64,000 nucleotides of DNA from Sinomonas atrocyanea. GTDB lineage: Bacteria > Actinomycetota > Actinomycetes > Actinomycetales > Micrococcaceae. Of the stretch, positions 45,703-53,644 are shown in pieces. The translations under genes were made by a program, and so were the position numbers. Below the pieces are notes generated by a model. It searched no databases. It saw nothing but the letters and a program-made list of their open reading frames with translations, and was not told the DNA's origin. Every line of letters begins with the position of its first letter. The stretch's first letter is position 1. The stretch is taken from positions 1 to 64,000 of the forward strand of contig NZ_JAUSTE010000012.1 of NCBI RefSeq assembly GCF_030812675.1. Reading direction: 5' to 3'.

Positions 45703-46512
45703 ATGAACGACTTCCTCGCCGAGCGTGTCGTGTCCGCCGCCACTTCATCCTTCACCGAGCACGTGGCAGCGACCCGGCCGGACCTCCTCCCCTTCCACCG
45801 GAGCCTGCCGGCCGACGCCTCGGCGGTTGCCCCGCGTGCCACCACGATCGTGGCCCTCGCCTTCGCCGGCGGCGTCATCATGGCGGGGGACCGGCGGGCG
45901 ACCATGGGGAACATGATCGCCAGCCGGCACATCGAGAAGGTGTTCCCGGCGGACCGCTTCTCCGTGCTCGGCATCGCGGGGACTGCGGGCATCGCCATCG
46001 ACATCGCCCGTCTGTTCCAGGTTGAGCTCGAGCACTACGAGAAGATCGAGGGGACGCTCCTGAGCCTTGAGGGCAAGGCGACGCGTCTCGGAGCGATGGT
46101 GCGCGGCAACCTCCCTCTGGCCCTCCAGGGGCTGGCTGCCATCCCCCTGTTCGCTGGCTTCGACCTCGAGACCGCTGCGGGGCGCCTGTTCTCCTACGAC
46201 GTGACCGGCGGCCGCTACGAGGAGCTCGAGCACCATTCGGTCGGCTCCGGCTCGGTCTTCGCCCGCGGGGCCCTGAAGAAGCTCTGGCGCCCCGGCCTTG
46301 CCGAGGACGACGCCGTGCGGGTTGCCGTCGAGGCGCTCTACGACGCCGCCGACGACGACTCCGCCACCGGGGGGCCCGACCCGGTCCGGCAGCTCTGGCC
46401 CGTGGTCTACACGGTCACGCGCCTCGGAAGCCGGCGCGTGGCCGAGCGGGAGCTGGCCGCCATCGCCAGCGGAATCATCGCGGAGCGCAGCGTCGCTGGA
46501 CGGGAGGCCTGA
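45703..46512 (+). CDS. prcB: 20S proteasome beta subunit
   Basis: This is the catalytic subunit of the core particle. The 269-aa precursor carries a propeptide of about 46 residues ending VAPRA, after which autocleavage would expose the catalytic Thr in [11 protein letters not shown]. The Lys and Asp of the active site are in [11 protein letters not shown] and later strands (HIEKVF). It starts 7 bases after pup and runs into prcA with a 2-base gap. Confidence 0.96.
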   Translation: MNDFLAERVVSAATSSFTEHVAATRPDLLPFHRSLPADASAVAPRATTIVALAFAGGVIMAGDRRATMGNMIASRHIEKVFPADRFSVLGIAGTAGIAIDIARLFQVELEHYEKIEGTLLSLEGKATRLGAMVRGNLPLALQGLAAIPLFAGFDLETAAGRLFSYDVTGGRYEELEHHSVGSGSVFARGALKKLWRPGLAEDDAVRVAVEALYDAADDDSATGGPDPVRQLWPVVYTVTRLGSRRVAERELAAIASGIIAERSVAGREA

Positions 46513-46514
46513 GC

Positions 46515-47222
46515 ATGACCCAGCAGTTCTACGTCTCACCCGAACAGCTCATGAAGGACCGGGCGGACTTCGCCCGGAAGGGCATCGCCCGCGGCCGCTC
46601 CGTCGTGGTCCTGAGCTGCCGCGACGGGATCGCCCTCGTGGCCGAGAACCCGTCCCCCTCGCTGCACAAGATCGGGGAGATCTACGACAAGATCGCCTTC
46701 GCAGCCGTGGGCAAGTACAACGAGTTCGAGAGCCTGCGCCAGGCCGGCGTGCGGTACGCCGACGTCCGCGGCTACTCCTACGACCGTGAGGACGTCACCG
46801 GCCGGGGCCTCGCGAGCGTGTACGCCCAGAGCCTCGGCGCCGTGTTCACCGCCGAGCAGAAGCCCTTCGAGGTCGAGCTCACCGTGGCCGAGGTCGGCAA
46901 TGACGTCGAGGGCGACCACCTCTTCCGGCTGACGTTCGACGGGTCCATCGCCGACGAGCGTCGCTTCGTGGTCATGGGCGGCGCGGCCGAACGCGTCGCA
47001 GAGGCCGTGATCGACGGCTGGACCGCCGAGGCGGACTTCCCGGAGGCCATCCGGCTCGCCGCGCGTGCGCTCCGCGAGGAACGCACCGAGCCGATCACAC
47101 TCGAGGTCGGAGTCCTCGACCGCGACTCCGAGACGACCCGGGGCGCACGCCGCGCCTTCCGCCGCATCGGCCCGGACGAGCTCGCGGGCATGCTCGACGG
47201 CCTCGCGGAACGGCAGGGCTGA
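46515..47222 (+). CDS. prcA: 20S proteasome alpha subunit
   Basis: It forms the outer gating rings of the core particle. The 235-aa protein has the alpha-type N terminus ([23 protein letters not shown]), which forms the gate, and the conserved [21 protein letters not shown] strand pair; the gate-pocket lysine for ATPase docking is expected in this region. It has no propeptide or N-terminal Thr, so it is non-catalytic. Confidence 0.96.
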   Translation: MTQQFYVSPEQLMKDRADFARKGIARGRSVVVLSCRDGIALVAENPSPSLHKIGEIYDKIAFAAVGKYNEFESLRQAGVRYADVRGYSYDREDVTGRGLASVYAQSLGAVFTAEQKPFEVELTVAEVGNDVEGDHLFRLTFDGSIADERRFVVMGGAAERVAEAVIDGWTAEADFPEAIRLAARALREERTEPITLEVGVLDRDSETTRGARRAFRRIGPDELAGMLDGLAERQG

Positions 47223-47224
47223 GC

Positions 47225-48601
47225 ATGGACCGGCGCATCTACGGAGTAGAGACCGAGTTCGGCATCGCCTACTCGAGTCCCCAGGGCCGTCCCCTCGCGC
47301 CGGAGGAAGTCGCCCGGTACCTCTTCCGCAAGGTCGTCAGCTGGGGCAGGTCCTCGAACGTGTTCCTGGCGAACGGCTCGCGCCTGTACCTCGACGTCGG
47401 CTCGCACCCGGAGTACGCGACCGCGGAGTGCGACGACGTGGCCCAGCTGGTCGCCCACGACAAGGCGGGGGAGCGAATCCTCGTCGACCTCATTGCCGAG
47501 GCCGAACACCGCCTCGCGGAGGAGGGCTTCGACGGCCGCGTCTACCTCTTCAAGAACAACACCGACACGGCAGGCAACTCGTACGGCAGCCACGAGAACT
47601 ACCTCATTCCCCGCCGCACCGAGTTCTCACGGCTGGCCGAGGTGCTCATTCCCTTCCTCGTCACCCGGCAGCTGCTCTGCGGCGCAGGCAAGGTGCTGCG
47701 CACCGCGCAGGGTCCCGTCTACGCGTTCTCCCAGCGTGCGGACCACATCTGGGAGGGCCTCTCGTCGGCCACCACGCGCTCCCGGCCGATCATCAACACG
47801 AGGGACGAGCCACACGCGGACGCCGAGCACTACCGCCGCCTGCACGTGATCGTCGGCGACTCGACGATGTCCGAGACGACCACGATGATGAAGCTCGGCA
47901 CCGTGGACCTGGTGCTGCGGATGATCGAGGCCGGCACGATCATGCGCGACGCCCGGATGGAGAACCCGATCCGGAGCATCCGGGAGATCTCCCACGACCT
48001 CACCGGCAAGGCCCCGGTGCGGCTCGCCAACGGGCAGCAGTCGAGCGCCCTCGCCCTGCAGCAGATGTACTTCGAGAAGGCGCAGGAGTTCGTCGCGGCG
48101 AACGGGGCCCACACCCCGCACGTCGAACGCATCCTCGACCTGTGGCAGCGGACCCTCGAGGCGGTCGAGTCGCAGGACACGCGCGCGATCGACACCGAGG
48201 TCGACTGGGCGATCAAGAAGAAGCTCATCGACCGCTACTGCAGCAGCCACGACGTCGACCTCGACTCCGCCCGTGTGGCCCACCTCGACCTGACCTACCA
48301 CGACATCAGCCCGGACCGCGGACTGTTCTACCTGCTCCAGCGCCGCGGCGCTGCAGCCCGGGTCGTCGACGACGCGGCCATCGCCGGTGCCGTCGCGAAC
48401 CCGCCGCAGAGCACGCGCGCCCGCCTGCGGGGGCGCTTCGTCAAGGCGGCCCAGGCCGCAGGTGTGGACTACACCGTGGACTGGGTCCACCTCAAGCTCA
48501 ACGACCGGGCCCACCACACGATCCTCTGCAAGGACCCCTTCGCCAACGAGGACCCACGAGTGGACGAGCTGCTCGACAGCCTCAGGCCCTTCACAGGCTG
48601 A
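47225..48601 (+). CDS. pafA: Pup-protein ligase
   Basis: It attaches deamidated Pup to substrate lysines using ATP. The 458-aa glutamine-synthetase-like enzyme begins [16 protein letters not shown] and has [17 protein letters not shown] and [26 protein letters not shown]. It is shorter than Dop and lacks the Dop insertion, which separates the two paralogues. It follows prcA by 2 bases, completing the locus arc-dop-pup-prcB-prcA-pafA. Confidence 0.96.
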   Translation: MDRRIYGVETEFGIAYSSPQGRPLAPEEVARYLFRKVVSWGRSSNVFLANGSRLYLDVGSHPEYATAECDDVAQLVAHDKAGERILVDLIAEAEHRLAEEGFDGRVYLFKNNTDTAGNSYGSHENYLIPRRTEFSRLAEVLIPFLVTRQLLCGAGKVLRTAQGPVYAFSQRADHIWEGLSSATTRSRPIINTRDEPHADAEHYRRLHVIVGDSTMSETTTMMKLGTVDLVLRMIEAGTIMRDARMENPIRSIREISHDLTGKAPVRLANGQQSSALALQQMYFEKAQEFVAANGAHTPHVERILDLWQRTLEAVESQDTRAIDTEVDWAIKKKLIDRYCSSHDVDLDSARVAHLDLTYHDISPDRGLFYLLQRRGAAARVVDDAAIAGAVANPPQSTRARLRGRFVKAAQAAGVDYTVDWVHLKLNDRAHHTILCKDPFANEDPRVDELLDSLRPFTG

Positions 48602-48606
48602 CCCGG

Positions 48607-48612
48607 TAGGCT
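48607..48612 (+). promoter_or_regulatory. -10 box of the FKBP lipoprotein gene
   Basis: TAGGCT lies 6 bases after the pafA stop. The leader of about 60 bases contains a short hairpin (CCGCCAC...GTGGCGG) and AGGAAG before the GTG. Confidence 0.5.
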
Positions 48613-48680
48613 TGTCGGGGCCCGCGCGGCCCGTCCGCCGCCACACACCCGTGGCGGGATCCCCCACAGGAAGTTGACCA

Positions 48681-49613
48681 GTGCGCCGTCTCATCGCCCT
48701 GCTGCTGCCGCTCGCCCTGTTCGTGGCCGGCTGTGGCAGCTCAGCCCCGTCATCCTCGGACCCCACGCCCTCCAACGCCGGGCAGGTCGCAGCACTCGAC
48801 CAGCTCAAGGTCACCCCCGGCGACAAGGCGCCGAAGGTCGACTTCCCGAAGCCCCTCGCGGTCAAGGACGAGACGATCAAGATGGTCCAGGCCGGCGACG
48901 GCCCCGCGGCGAAGGCCGGGCAGACCGTCGAGATCGGCTACGTGGCCCTCAACGGCGGCGACGGCTCGGTCCTCGAGGACACCTTCAGCAAGGGCACCTC
49001 CGAGAAGGTCGAGCTCTCCGACCAGCTCAAGCAGGGCAGCTCGGTCGTCTACAACGGCCTCGTCGGGGCCAAGGTCGGCTCCTACCTCGCCTACGCCACC
49101 CCCGCCCAGTCCGCCGGCGAGAACCCGGAGTCGGCGGCGTCGACCCTCCTCGTGATCAAGATCCTCTCGGTCAAGGACACCCCCACGGCCCTCAGCAAGC
49201 CCGAGGGCGATGCGGTGACCAACCTCCCGGCCGGCCTGCCCAAGGTCTCCGTGGACGGCAAGGGCGTCCCGCAGATCGACGTCAAGGGCGCCGACAAGCC
49301 CAAGGACGTCGTCGCGCAGGACCTCATCACGGGCCACGGCGACAAGGTCAAGGCCAGCGACACGATCGTCGCCAACTACGTCGGCGTGAACCTCTCCGAC
49401 GGCACCAAGTTCGATTCGAGCTTCGACAAGGGCCAGCCGGCCACCTTCAGCCTCCAGGGCGTCATCCCCGGCTGGACGAAGGGCCTCACGGGCAAGACGG
49501 TCGGCTCGCGCGTGCTCCTCGTGATCCCCGCGGCCCAGGCCTATGGGGACCAGGGCCAAGGCCAGGCCAAGGGCGACCTCGTGTTCGTCGTCGACATCCT
49601 CGGCATCAAGTAA
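48681..49613 (+). CDS. Exported FKBP-type peptidyl-prolyl isomerase lipoprotein
   Basis: The 310-aa protein has a short lipoprotein signal (MRRLIALLLPLALFVAGC, Cys at 18) and two FKBP-like domains. The first (about 65-170) is degenerate; the second (about 200-310) keeps DTIVANYVGVNLSDGTKFDSSFDKG and the closing GDLVFVVDILGIK strand. It probably folds secreted or envelope proteins. The GTG at 48681 places the signal correctly. A second FKBP gene follows after 27 bases. Confidence 0.9.
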   Translation: MRRLIALLLPLALFVAGCGSSAPSSSDPTPSNAGQVAALDQLKVTPGDKAPKVDFPKPLAVKDETIKMVQAGDGPAAKAGQTVEIGYVALNGGDGSVLEDTFSKGTSEKVELSDQLKQGSSVVYNGLVGAKVGSYLAYATPAQSAGENPESAASTLLVIKILSVKDTPTALSKPEGDAVTNLPAGLPKVSVDGKGVPQIDVKGADKPKDVVAQDLITGHGDKVKASDTIVANYVGVNLSDGTKFDSSFDKGQPATFSLQGVIPGWTKGLTGKTVGSRVLLVIPAAQAYGDQGQGQAKGDLVFVVDILGIK

Positions 49614-49640
49614 CCCACCACATCCACCTCAGGAGGCACC

Positions 49641-50036
49641 ATGTCCTTCGGACAGCGCCAGTACGACCGCAGCAAGCCCGAGATCGAGTTCCCCGAGGGC
49701 GAGACCCCGACTGAGCTCAAGATCGTCGACCTCATCGAGGGCGACGGCCGCGAGGTTGTCGCCGGGGACACCGTCTCGACCCACTATGTCGGCGTGGCCT
49801 GGTCCACCGGCGAGGAGTTCGACGCCTCCTGGAACCGCGGCACGCCGCTCGACTTCCGCGTGGGCGTCGGCCAGGTCATCCAGGGCTGGGACCAGGGGCT
49901 GCTCGGCATGAAGGTCGGCGGCCGCCGGCGGCTCGAGATCCCCTCCGACCTCGCGTACGGTTCCCGCGGGGCCGGCGGGGCCATCAAGCCCAACGAGGCC
50001 CTCATCTTCGTCGTGGATCTCGTCGGCGTCCGCTGA
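49641..50036 (+). CDS. Cytosolic FKBP-type peptidyl-prolyl cis-trans isomerase
   Basis: The 131-aa single-domain FKBP catalyses prolyl isomerisation. Characteristic segments are DTVSTHYVGVAWSTGEEFDASWNRG, VIQGWDQGLLGMKVGGRRRLEIP and LAYGSRGAGG...NEALIFVVDLVGV. It has no signal peptide. It shares an operon with the exported FKBP and is closed by a strong terminator. Confidence 0.95.
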   Translation: MSFGQRQYDRSKPEIEFPEGETPTELKIVDLIEGDGREVVAGDTVSTHYVGVAWSTGEEFDASWNRGTPLDFRVGVGQVIQGWDQGLLGMKVGGRRRLEIPSDLAYGSRGAGGAIKPNEALIFVVDLVGVR

Positions 50037-50063
50037 CCCGGCCGCCTTCGGCGCGCGCACTGC

Positions 50064-50095
50064 GGGCGGCGACCAGCCTCGGCTGGTCGCCGCCC
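50064..50095 (+). terminator. Rho-independent terminator after the FKBP genes
   Basis: A perfect 15-bp inverted repeat (50064-50078, 50081-50095) is followed by GTTTC, directly before the pafBC promoter. Confidence 0.85.
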
Positions 50096-50104
50096 GTTTC
50101 GGTC

Positions 50105-50110
50105 TAGGCT
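50105..50110 (+). promoter_or_regulatory. -10 box of pafBC (leaderless)
   Basis: TAGGCT lies 7 bases before the GTG; no ribosome site is present. Confidence 0.6.
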
Positions 50111-50117
50111 CTTCACT

Positions 50118-52109
50118 GTGTCCGAAGCCAAGACCTCGCGCCTGCTGAACCTCCTCATCGCCCTGCTCCACACCGAGCTCGGGATCTCCCGCGAGAGGAT
50201 CCTGCGGGACGTCTACGGGCACACCCCGCTCTCCGCGGACGCCGCCGACACCGACTCCGAGACCGAGGCCGTCCTGCGCAAGTTCGAGCGCGACAAGGCG
50301 GACCTGCGCGCCATGGGCGCGGTCATCCTCGAGGAGCTCGGCTACGAGCGCATGGAGAGCGACGAGGAGGTCGCCAAGTACCGGATCGACCCCGCGGGCT
50401 TCCGGCTGCCGCCCCAGCGCTTCAGCGCCGAGGAGTCCACCTGGCTGGCCCTCGCCGCCCTCGCGTGCGACGACGCGGTGGCCGGCGCCGATGCGCAGCG
50501 CGCCCTCCGGCGGCTCGAGGCGGCCGGCGCCCTGCCCGAGACGCCGCCGTCGCAGGTGCAGCCCAGGGTGCGGCTCGACACCCACTGGGTGGCCCTGACC
50601 GATGCGGCGGCGCGCGGCGCCGAGGTCACCTTCGACTACCACGCGACCAGCACGGGCGAGACGCGCAGGCGCCGGGTCCAGCCGTGGGGGCTCGGCCAGC
50701 GCTACGGGCAGTGGTACCTCGCCGGCAACGACCTGGACCGCGGCGGCCTGCGGGTCTTCCGGCTCTCCCGCATCAACGGCACCGTGGCCGTGGGGGAGCC
50801 CGGCACCTTCGAACCGCCCAGCGAGGGAGCCGTCCGGGACGCCCTCAACGGGTTCGACGCCCTCGCCGAGCGGCGGGCGAGCCTCCTCATCGCGGAGGAC
50901 CGCGCGCTCGACCTGCGCCGGCACTGGGAGCCGGCCGGAGCGGGGCCTTCCGGCTGGGATGCCGGCGAGTTCCCCTTCCGCGACGTCTCCGTCGCCGCCG
51001 AGCGGCTCGCAGGCTTCGGCGACGCGGTGAAGGTCCTCGGCCCCGAGGACCTCGTCGGCGAGGTCCTCGGACGGCTGCGCGGCGCCCGGGAGGCCATCGG
51101 GTCCGAAGGGGCGGCCGAGACGCCCGGACAGAGGCCGGGCCGCCGGATCACCACGGGCCAGGAGCGCCTCGAACGGCTCATGGACCTCGTGCCGTTCCTC
51201 CTCTCCGGTCCCGTCACGGTGCAGGAGATCGCCGAGGAGTTCGGCCTGACGCGGAAGGCCGTGCTGCGCGAGCTCGAGCTCCTCAGGGATGCCGGTCCCA
51301 TCGACCCCGCCGGCTTTCAGAGCTACATCGAGATCTCGGTGGACGACGACGTCGTGGCGGTCGCGAACGCCGAGGAGCTCTCACGCCCCCGCCGGCTCAG
51401 TCCCGGAGAGGCCGTGGCGCTGCAGCTCGGCCTCAAGGCCCTCCTGCCGCTCGCCGATGCGGCGTCGGCCGAGGCCATCCTGCGCCTCGCCGACAGGGTC
51501 GGCGCGGCAGCGGTCGAAGGCGGCCGGGCCCTGCCGGAGGTGGACCTGCGGTCCGAGCCCCAGCACAATGCGGACCTCGTCCCGGTGCTCGCGGAGGCGG
51601 CCGTCGCAGGCCGCACGCTCCGGCTGCGGTACCTCAACCCGACCAAGGACGAGGTCACCGAACGGCTCATCAACCCCCTCGGGGTCTTCTCCGACGCCGA
51701 CCGCTGGTACGTCAACAGCTACTGCCACCGTGCCGGGGACCGCCGGGTCTTCCGCATCGACCGGATCGAGGCGGTGGAGGCGGCCGAGCCCCTGCCGCTG
51801 CCCGAGGGATTCGAGCCCGGCGACGGATCCCTGTTCATGCGCCGGCCGAGCGACCTGGAGGTGACCGTGCGCCTCGCCCCCGAGGCCCGCTGGGCGGAGG
51901 CGAGCTTCGACGCCCACGACGGAAGGGACCTCGAGGACGGAAGCCGCCGGGTCCGCCTCACAGTCCTCGACCTGGCCTGGCTGCCCTCCTTCCTCGCCCA
52001 GTTCGGCGGCGCCGCGGCCCTGGAAGGCCCGGCCGCCGCCGTCGAGGCCGCCCGAGCCTGGTTCGACCGGGCGCTGGCGCTGTACGGGGCCGCCGCGGCG
52101 ACCCGATAG
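50118..52109 (+). CDS. pafBC: PafB-PafC fusion, DNA-damage response activator
   Basis: It controls the LexA/RecA-independent DNA-damage regulon in actinobacteria, with RNA polymerase. In mycobacteria PafB and PafC are separate; here one 663-aa protein has two consecutive wHTH-WYL-WCX modules. The PafB half (1-325) has SRLLNLLIALLHTELGISRERI and the WYL strand QPWGLGQRYGQWYLAGND; the PafC half (340-663) has RLERLMDLVPFLLSGPVTVQEIAEEFGL and INPLGVFSDADRWYVNSYC. A natural fusion of this kind is known from Arthrobacter. It is separated from pafA by the FKBP pair. Confidence 0.95.
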   Translation: MSEAKTSRLLNLLIALLHTELGISRERILRDVYGHTPLSADAADTDSETEAVLRKFERDKADLRAMGAVILEELGYERMESDEEVAKYRIDPAGFRLPPQRFSAEESTWLALAALACDDAVAGADAQRALRRLEAAGALPETPPSQVQPRVRLDTHWVALTDAAARGAEVTFDYHATSTGETRRRRVQPWGLGQRYGQWYLAGNDLDRGGLRVFRLSRINGTVAVGEPGTFEPPSEGAVRDALNGFDALAERRASLLIAEDRALDLRRHWEPAGAGPSGWDAGEFPFRDVSVAAERLAGFGDAVKVLGPEDLVGEVLGRLRGAREAIGSEGAAETPGQRPGRRITTGQERLERLMDLVPFLLSGPVTVQEIAEEFGLTRKAVLRELELLRDAGPIDPAGFQSYIEISVDDDVVAVANAEELSRPRRLSPGEAVALQLGLKALLPLADAASAEAILRLADRVGAAAVEGGRALPEVDLRSEPQHNADLVPVLAEAAVAGRTLRLRYLNPTKDEVTERLINPLGVFSDADRWYVNSYCHRAGDRRVFRIDRIEAVEAAEPLPLPEGFEPGDGSLFMRRPSDLEVTVRLAPEARWAEASFDAHDGRDLEDGSRRVRLTVLDLAWLPSFLAQFGGAAALEGPAAAVEAARAWFDRALALYGAAAATR

Positions 52110-52112
52110 GCT
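52107..52112 (+). promoter_or_regulatory. -10 box overlapping the pafBC stop codon
   Basis: TAGGCT starts with the TAG stop of pafBC and lies 7 bases before the GTG at 52120, implying a leaderless transcript. Confidence 0.55.
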
Positions 52113-52119
52113 GGGTCCC

Positions 52120-52473
52120 GTGCCGTGGTGGTCGTGGATCCTCATCTGGGTGGCCCTGGTGGCCTGCACCCTCGTCGTCCTCCTGCTGGGCGGGATCTAC
52201 CTGTTCCGCAAGGGCATGGCGGTCCTGCGCAGCGCCTCCGCGGACCTAGAGCGGGTCACGTCGCGGCCCGCGGCAGGCGGGACGACGGACGACGCCGGCC
52301 CCGCCGCCGTCGTGCGCGTCCCGGGCAGTGCCGTCTTCGCCGACCCGGAACGCCTGCGCGAGGAATACGAGCAGGGACGCGAGCAGCGGCGCCTCGCCCG
52401 GCGTGACAGGCGGGTGGCACGGCGGCGCGAACGGGGCCAGATGCAGTCCCTCCGCGACCTCGGCCTCAACTAG
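52120..52473 (+). CDS. Small membrane protein of unknown function upstream of tatA
   Basis: The 117-aa protein has one N-terminal membrane helix (residues about 5-28, WILIWVALVACTLVVLLLGGIYLF), a Pro/Ala-rich middle and a strongly basic, coiled-coil-like C terminus (EYEQGREQRRLARRDRRVARRRERGQ). No family was recognised. The topology resembles a TatA/TatB-like protein only in outline. It sits between pafBC and tatA; its TAG stop doubles as the first half of the tatA -10. Confidence 0.75.
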   Translation: MPWWSWILIWVALVACTLVVLLLGGIYLFRKGMAVLRSASADLERVTSRPAAGGTTDDAGPAAVVRVPGSAVFADPERLREEYEQGREQRRLARRDRRVARRRERGQMQSLRDLGLN

Positions 52474-52476
52474 ACT
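52471..52476 (+). promoter_or_regulatory. -10 box of tatA overlapping the upstream stop codon
   Basis: TAGACT starts with the TAG stop of the upstream gene; the leader of about 15 bases holds AAAGGA before the GTG of tatA. Confidence 0.5.
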
Positions 52477-52497
52477 TGTACCAACGAAAGGATTCCC

Positions 52498-52779
52498 GTG
52501 GGACGACTCTTCGATGGCCCCTGGCCCATCGTCATCATCATCATTGTGGCGCTGCTCCTGTTCGCCGCTCCGAAGCTGCCGGCCATGGCACGCAGCCTCG
52601 GGCAGTCGATGCGCATCCTCAAGTCCGAGGTCAAGGAGATGAAGAACGACGGCAAGGACACTGCGTCCTCCGGCCAGTCCGCCTCCTCCGGCGCCGAGCA
52701 GCCCGTCGAGGGCAAGGTCATCCCGCCGAAGGGCGCTGGCCGGGCCGACGGGGACGCCGGTCCTTCCTCGCACGCCTGA
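52498..52779 (+). CDS. tatA: Sec-independent translocase subunit TatA
   Basis: It forms the pore-facing oligomer of the twin-arginine export system for folded proteins. The 93-aa protein has the N-terminal helix ([22 protein letters not shown]), the hinge [27 protein letters not shown] that marks TatA, and a flexible tail. The start is GTG with AAAGGA upstream. It is followed after one base by tatC. Confidence 0.94.
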   Translation: MGRLFDGPWPIVIIIIVALLLFAAPKLPAMARSLGQSMRILKSEVKEMKNDGKDTASSGQSASSGAEQPVEGKVIPPKGAGRADGDAGPSSHA

Positions 52780-52780
52780 G

Positions 52781-53617
52781 GTGGCCGCCGGGAAGGGGCG
52801 GAAGGCCAACCCCGAGGGGCGGATGCCCCTCCTCGAGCACCTGCGGGAGCTGAAGAACAGGCTCATCAAGGCGGCCATCGGTGTGGCCGTCGGCGCGGTG
52901 GCCGGCTGGTTCCTCTACGACCCGATCCTCCGGGAGCTCGAGAAGCCGGTCGAGAACATCGCCCACCAGACCGGCGGGCTCTCCTCGGTCAACTTCTCCA
53001 CGATCGCCTCGCCGTTCGACTTCAAGCTCCAGCTGGCCATCCAGATCGGCCTTGTCATCTCGAGCCCCGTCTGGATCTACCAGGTCTGGGCGTTCATCAT
53101 GCCCGGGCTGACCGCCAAGGAGCGCAAGTACACGCTCGGCTTCATGATCGCCGCGGTACCCCTGTTCCTCGCCGGCGTCTGGGTCGGCTGGAGCGTGGTG
53201 CCGCAGGTGGTGCGTGCGCTCACGCAGTTCACGCCCGCGGGCTTCTCCAACATGATCGACGGGCGCGAGTACATCGACTTCGTCACGCACATGCTCCTCT
53301 TCCTCGGCGTGGCATTCCTCGTTCCGGTCATCCTGGTCGGGGTCAACATGGCCGGGATCCTGCCCGGCAGGACCATCCTCAAGGCCTGGCGCATCACCGT
53401 GTTCCTCGTGTTCGTCCTCGCCGCCGTGGCGGCGCCCGGGGCGGACGCGATCTCGATGTTCATGCTCGCCATCCCGCTCCTGGGGCTGTTCTTCGCCGCG
53501 ATCGGGGTGTGCATGGCCAATGACCGGCGCCGGGCCCGGCGCATCGAGAAGGTGGCCGCGGAGACCGACGCCATCGCGGACACCCCGACCTCCCGGGCCG
53601 ACCTCGAGAACCTCTGA
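52781..53617 (+). CDS. tatC: Sec-independent translocase subunit TatC
   Basis: It binds twin-arginine signal peptides. The 278-aa protein has six membrane helices and the conserved N-terminal MPLLEHLRELKNRLIKA. The SSPVWIYQVWAFIMPGLTAKERK and FLVPVILVGVN segments are typical. The start is GTG one base after the tatA stop, so they are coupled. Confidence 0.95.
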   Translation: MAAGKGRKANPEGRMPLLEHLRELKNRLIKAAIGVAVGAVAGWFLYDPILRELEKPVENIAHQTGGLSSVNFSTIASPFDFKLQLAIQIGLVISSPVWIYQVWAFIMPGLTAKERKYTLGFMIAAVPLFLAGVWVGWSVVPQVVRALTQFTPAGFSNMIDGREYIDFVTHMLLFLGVAFLVPVILVGVNMAGILPGRTILKAWRITVFLVFVLAAVAAPGADAISMFMLAIPLLGLFFAAIGVCMANDRRRARRIEKVAAETDAIADTPTSRADLENL

Positions 53618-53632
53618 CCCCTGCGGCGGGAC

Positions 53633-53638
53633 TAGGCT
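53633..53638 (+). promoter_or_regulatory. -10 box of the Ski2-like helicase gene (leaderless)
   Basis: TAGGCT lies 6 bases before the ATG at 53645; there is no ribosome site. Confidence 0.6.
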
Positions 53639-53644
53639 GGACCC

